In this document: piece after piece, positions 26,803 to 35,931 of the stretch | Position numbering within the stretch: position 1 is the stretch's first letter | Layout of the letters: the number at the start of each line of letters is the position of its first letter | Assembly: GCF_004216905.1 (NCBI RefSeq) | Contig: NZ_SGXJ01000004.1 | Coordinates: 248,001-312,000 of the forward strand | Length of the DNA: 64,000 nt | Direction of reading: 5' to 3' | From: Kribbella sp. VKM Ac-2569 | GTDB taxonomy: Bacteria; Actinomycetota; Actinomycetes; Propionibacteriales; Kribbellaceae | The notes under the pieces: generated by a model | Databases searched by the model: none | Told to the model about the DNA's origin: nothing | The model's input: only the letters and a program-made list of their open reading frames with translations | Made by a program: the position numbers and the translations under genes

Positions 26803-27780
26803 ATGCAGGAAGGCTCGTTGCTCGACGCGCGCGAGGAGCAGACCTACCGGCTGCTGGTCGGCCTGTCCGCCGCGCGGGCCGCCGAGCTCGCCGAGGTGGC
26901 CGAACTGCCGCAGCCGGAGGCCGACGAGGTGCTGCAGCGGTTGCAGGCCAAGGGGCTGGTGACGGCGCAGCCAGCCGACGATCCGGTGTTCCGGCCGTTG
27001 CCGCCGGACGTGGCATTCGGTACGACGCTGCTCCGCCGCCAGGAGTCGCTCGAGGCGGCCCGCAAGACGGTGAGCGCGCTCAGCGAGGAGTTCCGGGCCA
27101 GCGTGAGCCGGCGCGACGCGCACCACCTGGTCGAGGTGATCGTCGGCGCTGCCACACTCCGCGAACGGCTGCGTGACCTGCAGAACTCGGCCCGCGAGGA
27201 GATCCTCTGGTTCTGCCGCGCGAACCCGCTGGCGATGCAGGGCGCCGACAACACCGAGGAGTACGGTGCTCTGTCCCGCGGCGTCCGGTACCGCGCCATC
27301 TACGAGCGCGCACTGATCGAGACACCCGGTGAGCTGGACTCGATCGCCGAAGGCGTCAGCTGGGGCGAGGAGGCACGGGTCGTGCCGACACTGCCGGTCC
27401 GGATCGCGATCGTGGACCGGTCGACGGCGATCTGCCCCCTGGTCCGTGACGACGAGCAGAGCATCGGAGAGCCGTCCGCAGCGATCATCAGCCGCGGCCA
27501 GCTCCTCGATGCACTGCTGGCGCTCTTCGAGAGCTACTGGGAGCTGGCGACACCAGTGCGCCTGCAGGCCGAGCAGAAGCACGATGACGAGGGCTTGGAC
27601 GACTCCGAGCGGCTCCTGCTCTCTCTGCTCGTAGGCGGCGTACCGGACAAGTCGATCGCCAACCAGCTAGGCATCAGCCGCCGCACCGTCCAACGCCGTC
27701 TCGACCGCCTCATGGCCCTCGCAGGCGTCGACACCCGCACCGGCCTGGCCTTCCAAGCCGCAAAACGCGACTGGCTCTAG
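26803..27780 (+). CDS. Transcriptional regulator with TrmB-like N-terminus and C-terminal HTH
   Basis: 325 residues from the ATG at 26803, which has GGAGG eight bases upstream. Residues 1-60 resemble a TrmB-type winged helix (EEQTYRLLVGLSAARAAELAEVAELPQPEADEVLQRLQAKGLV). A middle effector-like domain of about 190 residues follows, and the last 64 residues form a LuxR/GerE-like HTH (LDDSERLLLSLLVGGVPDKSIANQLGISRRTVQRRLDRL). It is convergent with a large subtilase 24 bp away. Similar regulators are often found beside S8 peptidases in this order; control of the protease is an inference. Confidence 0.82.
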   Translation: MQEGSLLDAREEQTYRLLVGLSAARAAELAEVAELPQPEADEVLQRLQAKGLVTAQPADDPVFRPLPPDVAFGTTLLRRQESLEAARKTVSALSEEFRASVSRRDAHHLVEVIVGAATLRERLRDLQNSAREEILWFCRANPLAMQGADNTEEYGALSRGVRYRAIYERALIETPGELDSIAEGVSWGEEARVVPTLPVRIAIVDRSTAICPLVRDDEQSIGEPSAAIISRGQLLDALLALFESYWELATPVRLQAEQKHDDEGLDDSERLLLSLLVGGVPDKSIANQLGISRRTVQRRLDRLMALAGVDTRTGLAFQAAKRDWL

Positions 27781-27804
27781 CCAGGCCGGTGGGTTGCCGT
27801 ACTA

Positions 27805-30800
27805 CTACTTGACGCCGTACGCGCGGATCACCGTCTGGGTGACCTTCGCGCCGTTCGGGCCGGTTGCTGCGACCTTGAGCGACACGGTGTCGTGGGCGTT
27901 GGGGACGACGGCCAGGTAGTGGCCGACAGCACCGATTACCGCGAGGCGCTGCCAGGTCTTGCCCTCGTCGAACGAGGACCAGGCCTGCAGTCCGGTCGCC
28001 CGGGGCGACTCGAAGCCGACTACGTGCGTCCGGGCGCTCACCCGGCCGGTCAGGTCGACCGGGACCCTGTAGTCGACCTGCTGCAGTGCGAGCGGCGTTG
28101 CCTTGTCGTCCGCCTGCTTGGCCGAGCGGAACTCCCAGGAGGTCTGCGTGCGCGTCCCCCAGTTCCACTCGCCTTCCGTGTCGATGCGCTCGGCGGACAG
28201 GTCGAGCTTGTACGCCGCGTTGTCGCTGGAGGTGATCACGTCCTCCCACGCGTCCGGAAGCTCAGCCACGACCTGACCGTTGCGAGACAGCGTCGCCGAG
28301 TCCTTCGTGGCCTCACCGACCGTGTAGTGACCGCCTGCGTCCACGAACGACGGGATGCGGAGCGAGAGCCGGTCACCGGTGCGCGTGGACTGGATGCCAG
28401 GCGCAGCCGCGGGACGTACGACCGGACCGAACCACGTCTCGTCCGACGAACCGTTCCGGTAGCTACGCGGTACGGACGTCATACCGCCGGCCAGCGGGTT
28501 CATGGTGTCCCACGTGTAGAGGTGGTGCACCCGGTGCTGCCAGAGTGAGTCACCCGAGGTCACCCACTCCTCCCGGACCTTCGGCGTCTCGACGAACCGC
28601 TGGGAGTCGTTCCACGAGTACTGCTGCCACGGGCGCCACCCGAACCGCTGCTCCTTGGCCCAGTTGAACCCGCCGTTGTCGGCGTACCGCGTGGTGATCC
28701 GGGCGCTGTTCGTCGCCGTCACCTTGTAGAGGATCTTCGCCGGGATGAACCCGGTGGAGACCTGCTGTACGTCGTACAGGTACGGGCTGGACGTGGTGAG
28801 CGTGAGGTCGATGGTCGCGTTGCCGCGCCGTACCCGGTCGACGAGCTTCTGACCGTCCTTGAACGTGGTCACCATCGCCGGGATCGGCTCCCGGTCACCG
28901 ACCGGTCGCCAGACCGTCCACGCGGAGAAGTCGGCCGGCCGGATCAGGATGACCGCCGCCGCACCGGCGGCCGCGGCCGCCTTGATCTGCTCGTCCTCGT
29001 CGTCGGAGTCGAGCACCACCAGGGCGCCCTTCGCGTCCTGCAGCGAGGTCACGAGCCGGAAGCGCTTCTTGCCCTCGTACGACGGCGACCGGTGCAGCAG
29101 GTTGATGTCGAGCGGACCGGACACTCCGGGGATCGACGCCTGGACCAGCGGAGCGACCAGTTGCCAGCGGGACGAGAACTCGAACGCGCCGTCCTTGACC
29201 GGCTTGGTCGGCGTCACGTTCACCTGCTTGACCGTGCTGAAGTGCATGACGCCGTGGCTGATCGAACGCCCGTTGCCGTACTCACGGTGCACGTAGTAGC
29301 TCAGGATCGCCTGCTGCTCCGACGGCTTCGGCGTCTCGATGGTGATCGGGACCGCCTTCCGCGCGTCGAGGACGATCTCGGTGTCCTTGTCAACCACGAC
29401 GTTCGGGTCGGTGACCAGGCTGGCCTGCTCGTTCTGCGGGTCGCTGCTCTCCACCAGCGAGTGCAGCAGGTAGGTGCCTTCCTCGACCTCGGCGGTGTAC
29501 GACGCGCCGTCCCGGATCCACGCCAGTACGTCGGACCGCGAGTTGTCGCCGTACAACGAGAACACCGGGACGCCGGTCGGCTCGCCATTGAGGTCGAGCG
29601 CACGAACCGTCACCTTGTGCCTCGGGCCGGCCCGGAGCGCGCCGACCGCGGTGTGCGTGACGACACCGTCGGGGCCGGTGGCAACGATCCAGCCGCTGTA
29701 CTGGCCGCGGCCGAGCTTGGCCGGGTCCAGCGTCAGCGGTACGTCGGCGGTGCCGTTGGCCGGGACCGTGACGGTCGTCGGCAGGCCGAAGCCGTCGGTC
29801 TCCGGCTGCTTGTCGTCGAGGTTCGTCACCTGGACGGACAGGTTCAGCGTGACCGCGCTGCCGGAGTCGTTCCGGTAGGTAATGGTCCGGGTGCCCGCCT
29901 CCGCCGTCTGCACGCCGAAGTCCGCGACACCGCTGGCGGTCACCTTCTGCGCGACGGCCCGGGTCAGGTCGACCCGGCCGGCGCCCTGCGCGTACACGGT
30001 CTGCTCCGGCTGGGTCTTTGCGGTGCTGACCAGTGCGTTCTTCAGCTGGTCGGCCTTCCAATCCGGGTGCTGCTGCGCGAGCAGGGCCGCTGCACCGGCG
30101 ACATGTGGCGTCGCCATCGACGTACCGGAGGCGGCGGTGTAGAGCTCGTCGACCGGGTCGCCCATGACCGTGCCGGTCGCGCGGGCGGCGATGATGCCGA
30201 CGCCGGGGGCGGTGATCTCCGGCTTCAGGCCCGCGTCACCGAGCCGCGGTCCCCGACTGGAGAAGTCGGCGAGCTTGTCCTCGCGGTCCACGGCTCCGAC
30301 CGTCAGCGCGGACGCCGCGGCGCCCGGCGTACCGACCGTCTCGTCCTGGCCCTCGTTGCCGGCCGCAACGACGAACAGCGTGCCGGTCTGCGCCGTGATG
30401 TCGTTGACCGCCTGGCTGAGCGGGTCGGTGCCGTCGGTGGCCTCGCCGCCGAGGCTCATGTTCACGACCTTCGCGCCTTCGGACGCGGCCCACTCCATCC
30501 CGGCGATGATCCAGGAGTCGTACCCGTACCCGTCGTCGCCGAGCACCTTCCCGACCAGCAGGTCGGCCTTCGGCGCCACGCCCTTCCGGGTGCCGCCGGC
30601 GCCCGCGCCGGTCCCGGCGATGGTCGCGGCGACATGCGTGCCGTGGCCGAAGTGGTCCTCGGTGCCGCTCGGGCTGCCGGAGAAGTCTTGGCTCTCCTTG
30701 ACCTTGCCGTCCAGGTCCGGGTGCGTCGCGTCGACGCCGGTGTCCAGTACGGCGACCTGCACGCCGGAACCCTCGTACCCCGCCTTCCAGGCGTCCGGCG

Positions 30801-31410
30801 CGCCGATCTGCGGGACGCTCTTGTCGAGCACCGGACGGACCTTGCCGTCCAGCCAGATCTTGGTGACGCCGCTGTTCAGCGAGCGGGCGCCGACGCCGGG
30901 CTTCAGAGATTTCCACAGCTCCGGCAGCTGGTCCTTCGCGGCGGTCAGCGCGCGGCCGCCGATCGACGGGAGTTGCCGCGTCGTCGTCGTACCGGCGAGG
31001 TCCTGCGCGGACCGGACGCCGGGGGCGTCCTTGACGATGAGCGGGAGGCTCGCGGCTTCGCCGTACCCGTCAGCGATCAGCTCGTCGACGTCGAACAGGT
31101 CCACATCCAGGACGCCGCTCGACACGAACGGTACGGCGTCGCTCGGCAGCACGCGGAGCCCGCCGTCGGCCTCGACCGTGTGGAACGAGACGCCTTCGCG
31201 GCCGGCCGCCGGGCGGACCGTGGCGGCCTTCTTGCCGGCGCCGGCGTCGGTCACTTCGACCACGTCACCGGTGATCAGCGTGATCAAGGACGTCTTGCCG
31301 GTGGTGCCGTTCGAGGGTGGTGGTGCTGCGGCGGACGGGATCACCGTTGCCGCGCCGAGGGCAAGCACCGCCGCTGTGGTGAGCGCGGCGGCACGTCGGG
31401 GGGAGGACAT
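27805..31410 (-). CDS. Secreted S8 (subtilisin-like) serine peptidase, about 1200 residues
   Basis: 1201 residues from the ATG at 31410, with AAGGAG upstream. Signal peptide about 1-29 (ends SAAAP). A prodomain covers about 30-200. The subtilase domain has Asp223 (VLDTGVD), His256 (GHGTHVA), Asn352 for the oxyanion hole and Ser431 (GTSMATPH). Fibronectin-like and beta-rich regions follow. A segment around 780-830 (GALVVLDSDDEDEQIKAAAAAGAAAVIL) looks like a protease-associated (PA) element. The C-terminal part is beta-sandwich and may bind substrate or cell wall. Extracellular protein degradation is the expected role. The long open frames on the opposite strand are codon-bias shadows. Confidence 0.93.
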   Translation of the reverse strand: MSSPRRAAALTTAAVLALGAATVIPSAAAPPPSNGTTGKTSLITLITGDVVEVTDAGAGKKAATVRPAAGREGVSFHTVEADGGLRVLPSDAVPFVSSGVLDVDLFDVDELIADGYGEAASLPLIVKDAPGVRSAQDLAGTTTTRQLPSIGGRALTAAKDQLPELWKSLKPGVGARSLNSGVTKIWLDGKVRPVLDKSVPQIGAPDAWKAGYEGSGVQVAVLDTGVDATHPDLDGKVKESQDFSGSPSGTEDHFGHGTHVAATIAGTGAGAGGTRKGVAPKADLLVGKVLGDDGYGYDSWIIAGMEWAASEGAKVVNMSLGGEATDGTDPLSQAVNDITAQTGTLFVVAAGNEGQDETVGTPGAAASALTVGAVDREDKLADFSSRGPRLGDAGLKPEITAPGVGIIAARATGTVMGDPVDELYTAASGTSMATPHVAGAAALLAQQHPDWKADQLKNALVSTAKTQPEQTVYAQGAGRVDLTRAVAQKVTASGVADFGVQTAEAGTRTITYRNDSGSAVTLNLSVQVTNLDDKQPETDGFGLPTTVTVPANGTADVPLTLDPAKLGRGQYSGWIVATGPDGVVTHTAVGALRAGPRHKVTVRALDLNGEPTGVPVFSLYGDNSRSDVLAWIRDGASYTAEVEEGTYLLHSLVESSDPQNEQASLVTDPNVVVDKDTEIVLDARKAVPITIETPKPSEQQAILSYYVHREYGNGRSISHGVMHFSTVKQVNVTPTKPVKDGAFEFSSRWQLVAPLVQASIPGVSGPLDINLLHRSPSYEGKKRFRLVTSLQDAKGALVVLDSDDEDEQIKAAAAAGAAAVILIRPADFSAWTVWRPVGDREPIPAMVTTFKDGQKLVDRVRRGNATIDLTLTTSSPYLYDVQQVSTGFIPAKILYKVTATNSARITTRYADNGGFNWAKEQRFGWRPWQQYSWNDSQRFVETPKVREEWVTSGDSLWQHRVHHLYTWDTMNPLAGGMTSVPRSYRNGSSDETWFGPVVRPAAAPGIQSTRTGDRLSLRIPSFVDAGGHYTVGEATKDSATLSRNGQVVAELPDAWEDVITSSDNAAYKLDLSAERIDTEGEWNWGTRTQTSWEFRSAKQADDKATPLALQQVDYRVPVDLTGRVSARTHVVGFESPRATGLQAWSSFDEGKTWQRLAVIGAVGHYLAVVPNAHDTVSLKVAATGPNGAKVTQTVIRAYGVK

Positions 31411-31557
31411 AGGCGGAATTCTCCTTCGAGAGGTTTGGGGCAGGCACACCTCTTCTTCCGACTGAGTTTGCAATCACGTCACAGCAATCCGCCCTGTCCA
31501 TCACTGCCGTCCCTGCGACATGGCGCAAGGACGCCAGCACCCGGCACCATTCAGTGC

Positions 31558-32340
31558 ATGACACAACAGCTGGTACGCCGGTGGGCCTGGGCGGGGACGT
31601 TCCTGATCGGAGCGGGGCTGTATCTGGCCGTGCTGGCCGTGCTGACCGACACGGGGAACCCGAATCTGTTTCCGACGATGATCCTGCTCGGCGCGCTCGT
31701 CGTACCGCTGACCTTCGTGACGTTCGCCGCCGGTCGGTCCGGGCGGTGGCTGATCGACGGGCCGACGCTGGGCGGGTGCCTGCTGTTCGGCGGGGTGGTC
31801 GGGGTCGTTGTCGCCGGTCTGCTCGAGTACGACGCGATGCGTCGGCTCGGGACGTTGCCGATGGTCGGTGTCGGGCTGATCGAGGAGGCGGCCAAGCTCG
31901 TCGTACCGGCGATCCTCGTGGTGTTCTTCGGGCACCGGTACCGGACGTCGATCGGTCGCGGGATCGTCATCGGGGTCGCGGTCGGCACGGGGTTCGCCGT
32001 ACTGGAAACGATGGGCTACGCGTTCGTCGCGCTGCTGCAGTCCAACGGAAACGTCGGCGCGGCCGAGCAGACGCTGTTCATCCGCGGCCTGCTCTCCCCG
32101 GCCGGTCACGCGGCCTGGACCGGCCTGACCTGCTGGGGCTTGTGGCGGTTCGTGCTTGAGCCGACCGGCAAGCGGTTCGCCGGCTTCCTCGGCATGTACG
32201 CGCTGGCCGTCGCGCTGCACTCCACCTGGGACGGTATCGGCGGCCGCATCACGTACGCCGTCGTCGGCGCGATCTCGATCGGCCTGCTGCTGTTCGGCCT
32301 CAAGCGCGCGCAGCGGGCCGAGGTACCGGCGACGATCTAG
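31558..32340 (+). CDS. PrsW-family intramembrane metalloprotease
   Basis: 260 residues with about eight membrane helices. The PrsW/CPBP-like catalytic set is visible: Glu109-Glu110 (LIEEAAK), Glu150 (VLETMGYAF), His184 (GHAAWTG) and His221 (HSTWDG). PrsW cleaves anti-sigma factors such as RsiW in Bacillus; no anti-sigma gene is adjacent. The start ATG lies 147 bp from the divergent subtilase start. No clear ribosome site is seen. Confidence 0.85.
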   Translation: MTQQLVRRWAWAGTFLIGAGLYLAVLAVLTDTGNPNLFPTMILLGALVVPLTFVTFAAGRSGRWLIDGPTLGGCLLFGGVVGVVVAGLLEYDAMRRLGTLPMVGVGLIEEAAKLVVPAILVVFFGHRYRTSIGRGIVIGVAVGTGFAVLETMGYAFVALLQSNGNVGAAEQTLFIRGLLSPAGHAAWTGLTCWGLWRFVLEPTGKRFAGFLGMYALAVALHSTWDGIGGRITYAVVGAISIGLLLFGLKRAQRAEVPATI

Positions 32341-32355
32341 ACAGATCGTCCAGTG

Positions 32356-32370
32356 TGGACTTAATGTCCA
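32356..32370. promoter_or_regulatory. Palindromic operator before the PAS/HTH regulator
   Basis: TGGACTTAATGTCCA is a 15-base palindrome (arms TGGAC/GTCCA). A further GTCCA half-site lies at 32348-32352. It ends five bases before the preferred ATG at 32376, a place where a bound regulator would block its own gene. Confidence 0.5.
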
Positions 32371-32375
32371 GAGAT

Positions 32376-32999
32376 ATGAAAGCTGAGCATCTGGCGCCCA
32401 TCGGTGACGCCCTGGCGCGGCTGCTGTCGCCGCACGCCGAGGTCGTGCTGCACGACACCGGCACCGACGAGATCGCCGCGATCTGGAACCCACTGTCCGG
32501 CCGCGAGCCGGGCGAGCCGTCGCAGCTCGGTGAGCTGGACGAGCTGACCGAGACCGGACCGGACGTCTACGGGCCGTACCCGAAGACCCTCCCCGACGGC
32601 CGGCGGTTGTCCAGCGTGAGCGCGGTCGTCCGCGACGACGATGGCAAACCGGGGTACGTGCTCTGCGTGAACGTGGACCGGACCGCGTTCGAGGAGGCGA
32701 GCCGGCTGCTGGCCGCGCTCGCGGCGCCCGTGGCTGGGCAGCCGCGGGTGTTGTTCGAGCACGACTGGACCGAGACGCTGAACGAGCTCGTCGCCTCCTA
32801 CGTCCGGGAACGTGGGGTCGCGGCTGACCGGCTGACCAGGGCGGACCGGCTGGAACTGCTCGGCCGGCTGGACGCCGCCGGCGTACTCAGCCAGCGGAGA
32901 TCGGTGCCGGCCGTTGCTCGCGCCCTGCGGATCTCGCGCTCCGCGCTCTATCAGCTGCTCGGTCAAGCCCGGAAGGAACCGGATGCCGACTCTGCCTGA
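32376..32999 (+). CDS. YheO-type PAS plus HTH transcriptional regulator
   Basis: 207 residues from the ATG at 32376. The N-terminal YheO-like PAS domain (about 1-115) has the typical LGPHAEVVLHD-like opening (here LLSPHAEVVLHDTGT) and KPGYVLCVNVD. The C-terminal HTH_22 (about 140-200) has GVLSQRRSVPAVARALRISRSALYQLL. Upstream starts at 32355 and 32364 would lie inside the palindrome and are less likely. It overlaps the following aminotransferase by 17 bases, so the two form an operon under autoregulation. Confidence 0.85.
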   Translation: MKAEHLAPIGDALARLLSPHAEVVLHDTGTDEIAAIWNPLSGREPGEPSQLGELDELTETGPDVYGPYPKTLPDGRRLSSVSAVVRDDDGKPGYVLCVNVDRTAFEEASRLLAALAAPVAGQPRVLFEHDWTETLNELVASYVRERGVAADRLTRADRLELLGRLDAAGVLSQRRSVPAVARALRISRSALYQLLGQARKEPDADSA

Positions 33000-34107
33000 T
33001 TTCCGCCTGGAGACCTACTTCGCACGGTGGGAGTTCAGCGCGCGCTACCACCTGACCGCGTCCGACGCGCAGACGCTGCCGATGTCCGAGCTGCTCGCGA
33101 TGGCCGACGACGACGGCCGCGAGCGGTGGGAGTCGCTGGCCCTCGGCTACACCGAAACCCGGGGTCTGCCGGCGTTGCGCGAGGCGATCGCAGCGACGTA
33201 CTCCGCGGCGCAGGCCGACGACATCCTGTGCTTCGCGGGCGCCGAAGAGGCGATCTACCTGGCGATGCGAACGCTGCTCGAGCCGTCGGATCACGCCGTC
33301 GTCCTGACTCCCAACTACCAGGCAGCAGAAACAATCCCGCTGTCGGTGTGTGAGGTGACCGGGGTGGCGCTGCAGCCAGGCGACGGTTGGACACTCGACG
33401 TCGACGCGATAGCAGCCGCCCTGCGCCCGAACACCCGGCTGGTGTCGGTCAACTTCCCCAACAACCCCACCGGGGCGCTTCCTTCGCCGGACGCCTGGTC
33501 GCGACTCGTCCAGCTGTGCGACGAGCGCGGCATCATCCTGTTCTCCGACGAGGTCTACCGTGGCCTCGAAGTGGATCCATTGCCTCAGGCAACAGATCTT
33601 TCAGGTACGGCGATCTCCCTCAACGTGATGTCGAAGGCGTACGGGTTGCCGGGCCTGCGGATCGGGTGGGTCGTCTGCCGCGACCGAACTGTCCTGGATC
33701 GGCTCGAACGGGCGAAGCACTACACGACGATCTGCAACGCGGGGCCGAGTGAGGTCCTCGCGCTGATCGCAGTGCGCGCCCGGGACCGCATCCTGGAGCG
33801 CAATCGGGGCGTTGTCGCGCGGAATCTGCCGCTGTTCGAGGAGTTCTTCGGGCGGTATCCGGAGTTGTTCGAGTTCACCGCCCCGGACGGCGGATGCGTT
33901 TGCTATCCGCGCTACCTCGGCGCTGACGGGGTCGAATCCATGTGCGCCGAGCTCGTCGAGCACGCCGGCGTGCTGCTGCTTCCGGCGGGTATCTACTCGT
34001 CGGAGCTGACCGCGACCCCGACGGATCGCTTCCGGGTCGGGCTCGGCCGGAGCGGGCCGGACGAGGCTCTGGCGGTCTGGTCCGACTGGCTGGAGAAGCG
34101 TTGGTGA
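32983..34107 (+). CDS. PLP-dependent class I/II aminotransferase
   Basis: 374 residues from the ATG at 32983, with GGAAGGA six bases upstream. Fold-type I aminotransferase: NFPNNPTGALP, SDEVYRGLE (the Asp contacting PLP) and the PLP Lys in NVMSKAYGLPGLRIGW. The C-terminal Arg for carboxylate binding is likely in RFRVGLGR. The start lies inside the end of the regulator gene. The substrate is unknown; the pairing with a PAS/YheO regulator suggests inducible catabolism of an amino acid. Confidence 0.9.
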   Translation: MPTLPDFRLETYFARWEFSARYHLTASDAQTLPMSELLAMADDDGRERWESLALGYTETRGLPALREAIAATYSAAQADDILCFAGAEEAIYLAMRTLLEPSDHAVVLTPNYQAAETIPLSVCEVTGVALQPGDGWTLDVDAIAAALRPNTRLVSVNFPNNPTGALPSPDAWSRLVQLCDERGIILFSDEVYRGLEVDPLPQATDLSGTAISLNVMSKAYGLPGLRIGWVVCRDRTVLDRLERAKHYTTICNAGPSEVLALIAVRARDRILERNRGVVARNLPLFEEFFGRYPELFEFTAPDGGCVCYPRYLGADGVESMCAELVEHAGVLLLPAGIYSSELTATPTDRFRVGLGRSGPDEALAVWSDWLEKRW

Positions 34108-34113
34108 AGGTGA

Positions 34114-35586
34114 TCAGCTGACGCGGGTCCAGGTCGGGCCGTTGGCGGTGTCGGTGACCTGGACGCCCAGCTCGGTCAGCTCCGCGCGCAGGGCGTCGGC
34201 GCGGGCCCAGTCCCGAGCGGCGCGAGCGGTCTCGCGGTCAGCGACCAGTTGCTCGACCGCGGTCTCATCGAGCTCCGGCAGCCCGGTCGCGGTCGGCTCG
34301 ACGTCCGCCGGGGTGAGCTGGCCGAACGGCAGCCCGAGTACGGCGGCGCACGCGGCCACAACCGCTCGCTGCCCCGCCTCGGACAGCGCCTGATCACGCA
34401 GCGAGTCCTGCAGCAACGCGAGCACGCGCGGCGTGTTGAGGTCCGAGCTGATCGCATCGTCGATCTGGTCGATCACCGCAACGGCCGCGGCATCGTCACC
34501 AGCCGCCGCACGAGCCTCGTCCGCTGTGGTCACGGACGGCAGCGGACCGAGCGACGACGTACGGCGGACCAACCGGCGCAGCGTGGACTGGGCGCTGTCG
34601 AGTCCGGCCATCGTGAATTCGAGCTGAGCGCGGTAGTGACCGCCGAGCAGGAACAGCCGATAGGCGAGCGGATGGAATCCCTGCTTGGCCAGGTCGCTGA
34701 CGGTCAGGATGTGACCGGCCGACTTCGAGATCTTCGCCGAGCCGAGCTGCAGGAACTCGTTGTGCAGCCAGAACTTCACCCATGGCTGCCCATCGCCGAG
34801 GTACGCCTCGCTCTGGGCGATCTCGTTGACGTGGTGCAACTGCCGGTGGTCCACACCGCCGGTGTGGATGTCGAAGTGTTCGCCGAGCAGCAGCATGCTC
34901 ATCACCGAGCACTCGAGATGCCAGCCGGGTGCTCCCCAGCCCCACGGCGAGTCCCAGCGCATCGCCCGCAGCTGCCCCGGAGCCTCCGCACGCCACAGCG
35001 CAAAATCGGTCTTGGCCCGCCTGCCGGGCACCTCCTCGACCCGAGCGCCCTCGAGCTGACCGCTCACGTCGATCAGACCGAGCTGCCCGTACGTCGGATC
35101 CTTCGACGTGTCGAAGTACAGCCCGGACTCGATCTCGTACGTGAAGCCGCGCTCGACCAGGCGTTCCGCAAACGCGATCATCTGCTCGACGTACTGCGTG
35201 GCACGCGGATAGTGGTGTGCGGGCAGGATGTTCAACGAGGCAAGGTCGGCGAAGAACGCCTCGGTGTACATCGCCGCGATCTCCTCGACCGACCGGCGTT
35301 CCCGGGCGGCCGCTACCTCCAGCTTGTCCTCGCCGAGCTCGGCCTCCGCGACCGCGTGGCCGACGTCGGTGATGTTGATGACATGCTCGACCTGGAGGCC
35401 CTTCCAGAGCAGGGCCCGGCGCAAGGTGTCCGCGAACGTGTAGGCGCGCAGATTGCCGATGTGCGCATAGCTGTAGACCGTCGGCCCACAGCTGTACAGC
35501 CGCACGACGCCGTCCGTGGCCGGCGCGAAGTCCTCCACGCGGCGCCCGAGCGAATTGAACAGCCGCAACGGCCTCAACACGGTCAC
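34114..35586 (-). CDS. cysS: Cysteinyl-tRNA synthetase (paralogue-like)
   Basis: 490 residues from the GTG at 35586. Class I synthetase core: zinc ligand Cys33 in SCGPTVY, HIGN at 42-45 in place of the canonical HIGH, a second zinc site in GWHLECSVMS and KISKS for KMSKS. The anticodon-binding helical domain is present near the C-terminus. The SCGPTVYSYAHIGN pattern differs from the CGITPYDxxHLGH typical of mycothiol ligase MshC, so CysRS is preferred. Actinobacteria often carry a second, diverged cysS; whether this copy is the housekeeping one cannot be told here. No clear ribosome site. Confidence 0.85.
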   Translation of the reverse strand: MTVLRPLRLFNSLGRRVEDFAPATDGVVRLYSCGPTVYSYAHIGNLRAYTFADTLRRALLWKGLQVEHVINITDVGHAVAEAELGEDKLEVAAARERRSVEEIAAMYTEAFFADLASLNILPAHHYPRATQYVEQMIAFAERLVERGFTYEIESGLYFDTSKDPTYGQLGLIDVSGQLEGARVEEVPGRRAKTDFALWRAEAPGQLRAMRWDSPWGWGAPGWHLECSVMSMLLLGEHFDIHTGGVDHRQLHHVNEIAQSEAYLGDGQPWVKFWLHNEFLQLGSAKISKSAGHILTVSDLAKQGFHPLAYRLFLLGGHYRAQLEFTMAGLDSAQSTLRRLVRRTSSLGPLPSVTTADEARAAAGDDAAAVAVIDQIDDAISSDLNTPRVLALLQDSLRDQALSEAGQRAVVAACAAVLGLPFGQLTPADVEPTATGLPELDETAVEQLVADRETARAARDWARADALRAELTELGVQVTDTANGPTWTRVS

Positions 35587-35931
35587 CCGCGCGATGCTAC
35601 CGGTCGGAGAGTGAGATGGCGCACACGAGCCATGGACAACGCGTGCTGGAATGAGTACGGTCCGTAAACGGCGTCCGCACCACGCCGACCTCGACGGTGA
35701 GGTGCCGCCCGCCAGTGGCGCCTCGCTGGTGCGTGGGCAGAGCAGGCTGCGGCTGTGCGTCTCGGCCTGATGGGGGCCCATTCACCCAGGTGGGGTGGTG
35801 AACGGCACTCACTCGTTCATCGCCCCACCGGTTCAACTCTTCATCAAGTGTTTGCATGCCGGAGGTTCGTCGGCTCGGCATCCGGGGCAGACTGACCTGC
35901 GTCCGGTCCCCAACCGCCCCTGGGAGTAGCC
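35587..35931. other. Gene-free stretch between cysS and the endonuclease gene
   Basis: 345 bp between divergent genes. I see no convincing coding frame. It contains a hairpin of 15 bp including two G-U pairs (35789-35803 with 35815-35829, 11-base loop). The rest should hold the two divergent promoters, which I could not place. Confidence 0.5.

Noticed and set aside
29092..32340. A 1082-residue open frame on the plus strand opposite the subtilase gene
   Set aside because: Its first two thirds are the antisense of a clear S8 peptidase and show no domain. Only the last 260 residues, the PrsW-like gene from 31558, are real. Long antisense frames are normal at this GC content.
34249..35667. A 472-residue plus-strand frame opposite cysS
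   Set aside because: No recognisable domain; the minus strand encodes a synthetase with HIGN and KISKS.
35597..35881. A 94-residue minus-strand frame upstream of cysS
   Set aside because: No ribosome site before the internal ATG, no family resemblance and mixed codon use; treated as non-coding.
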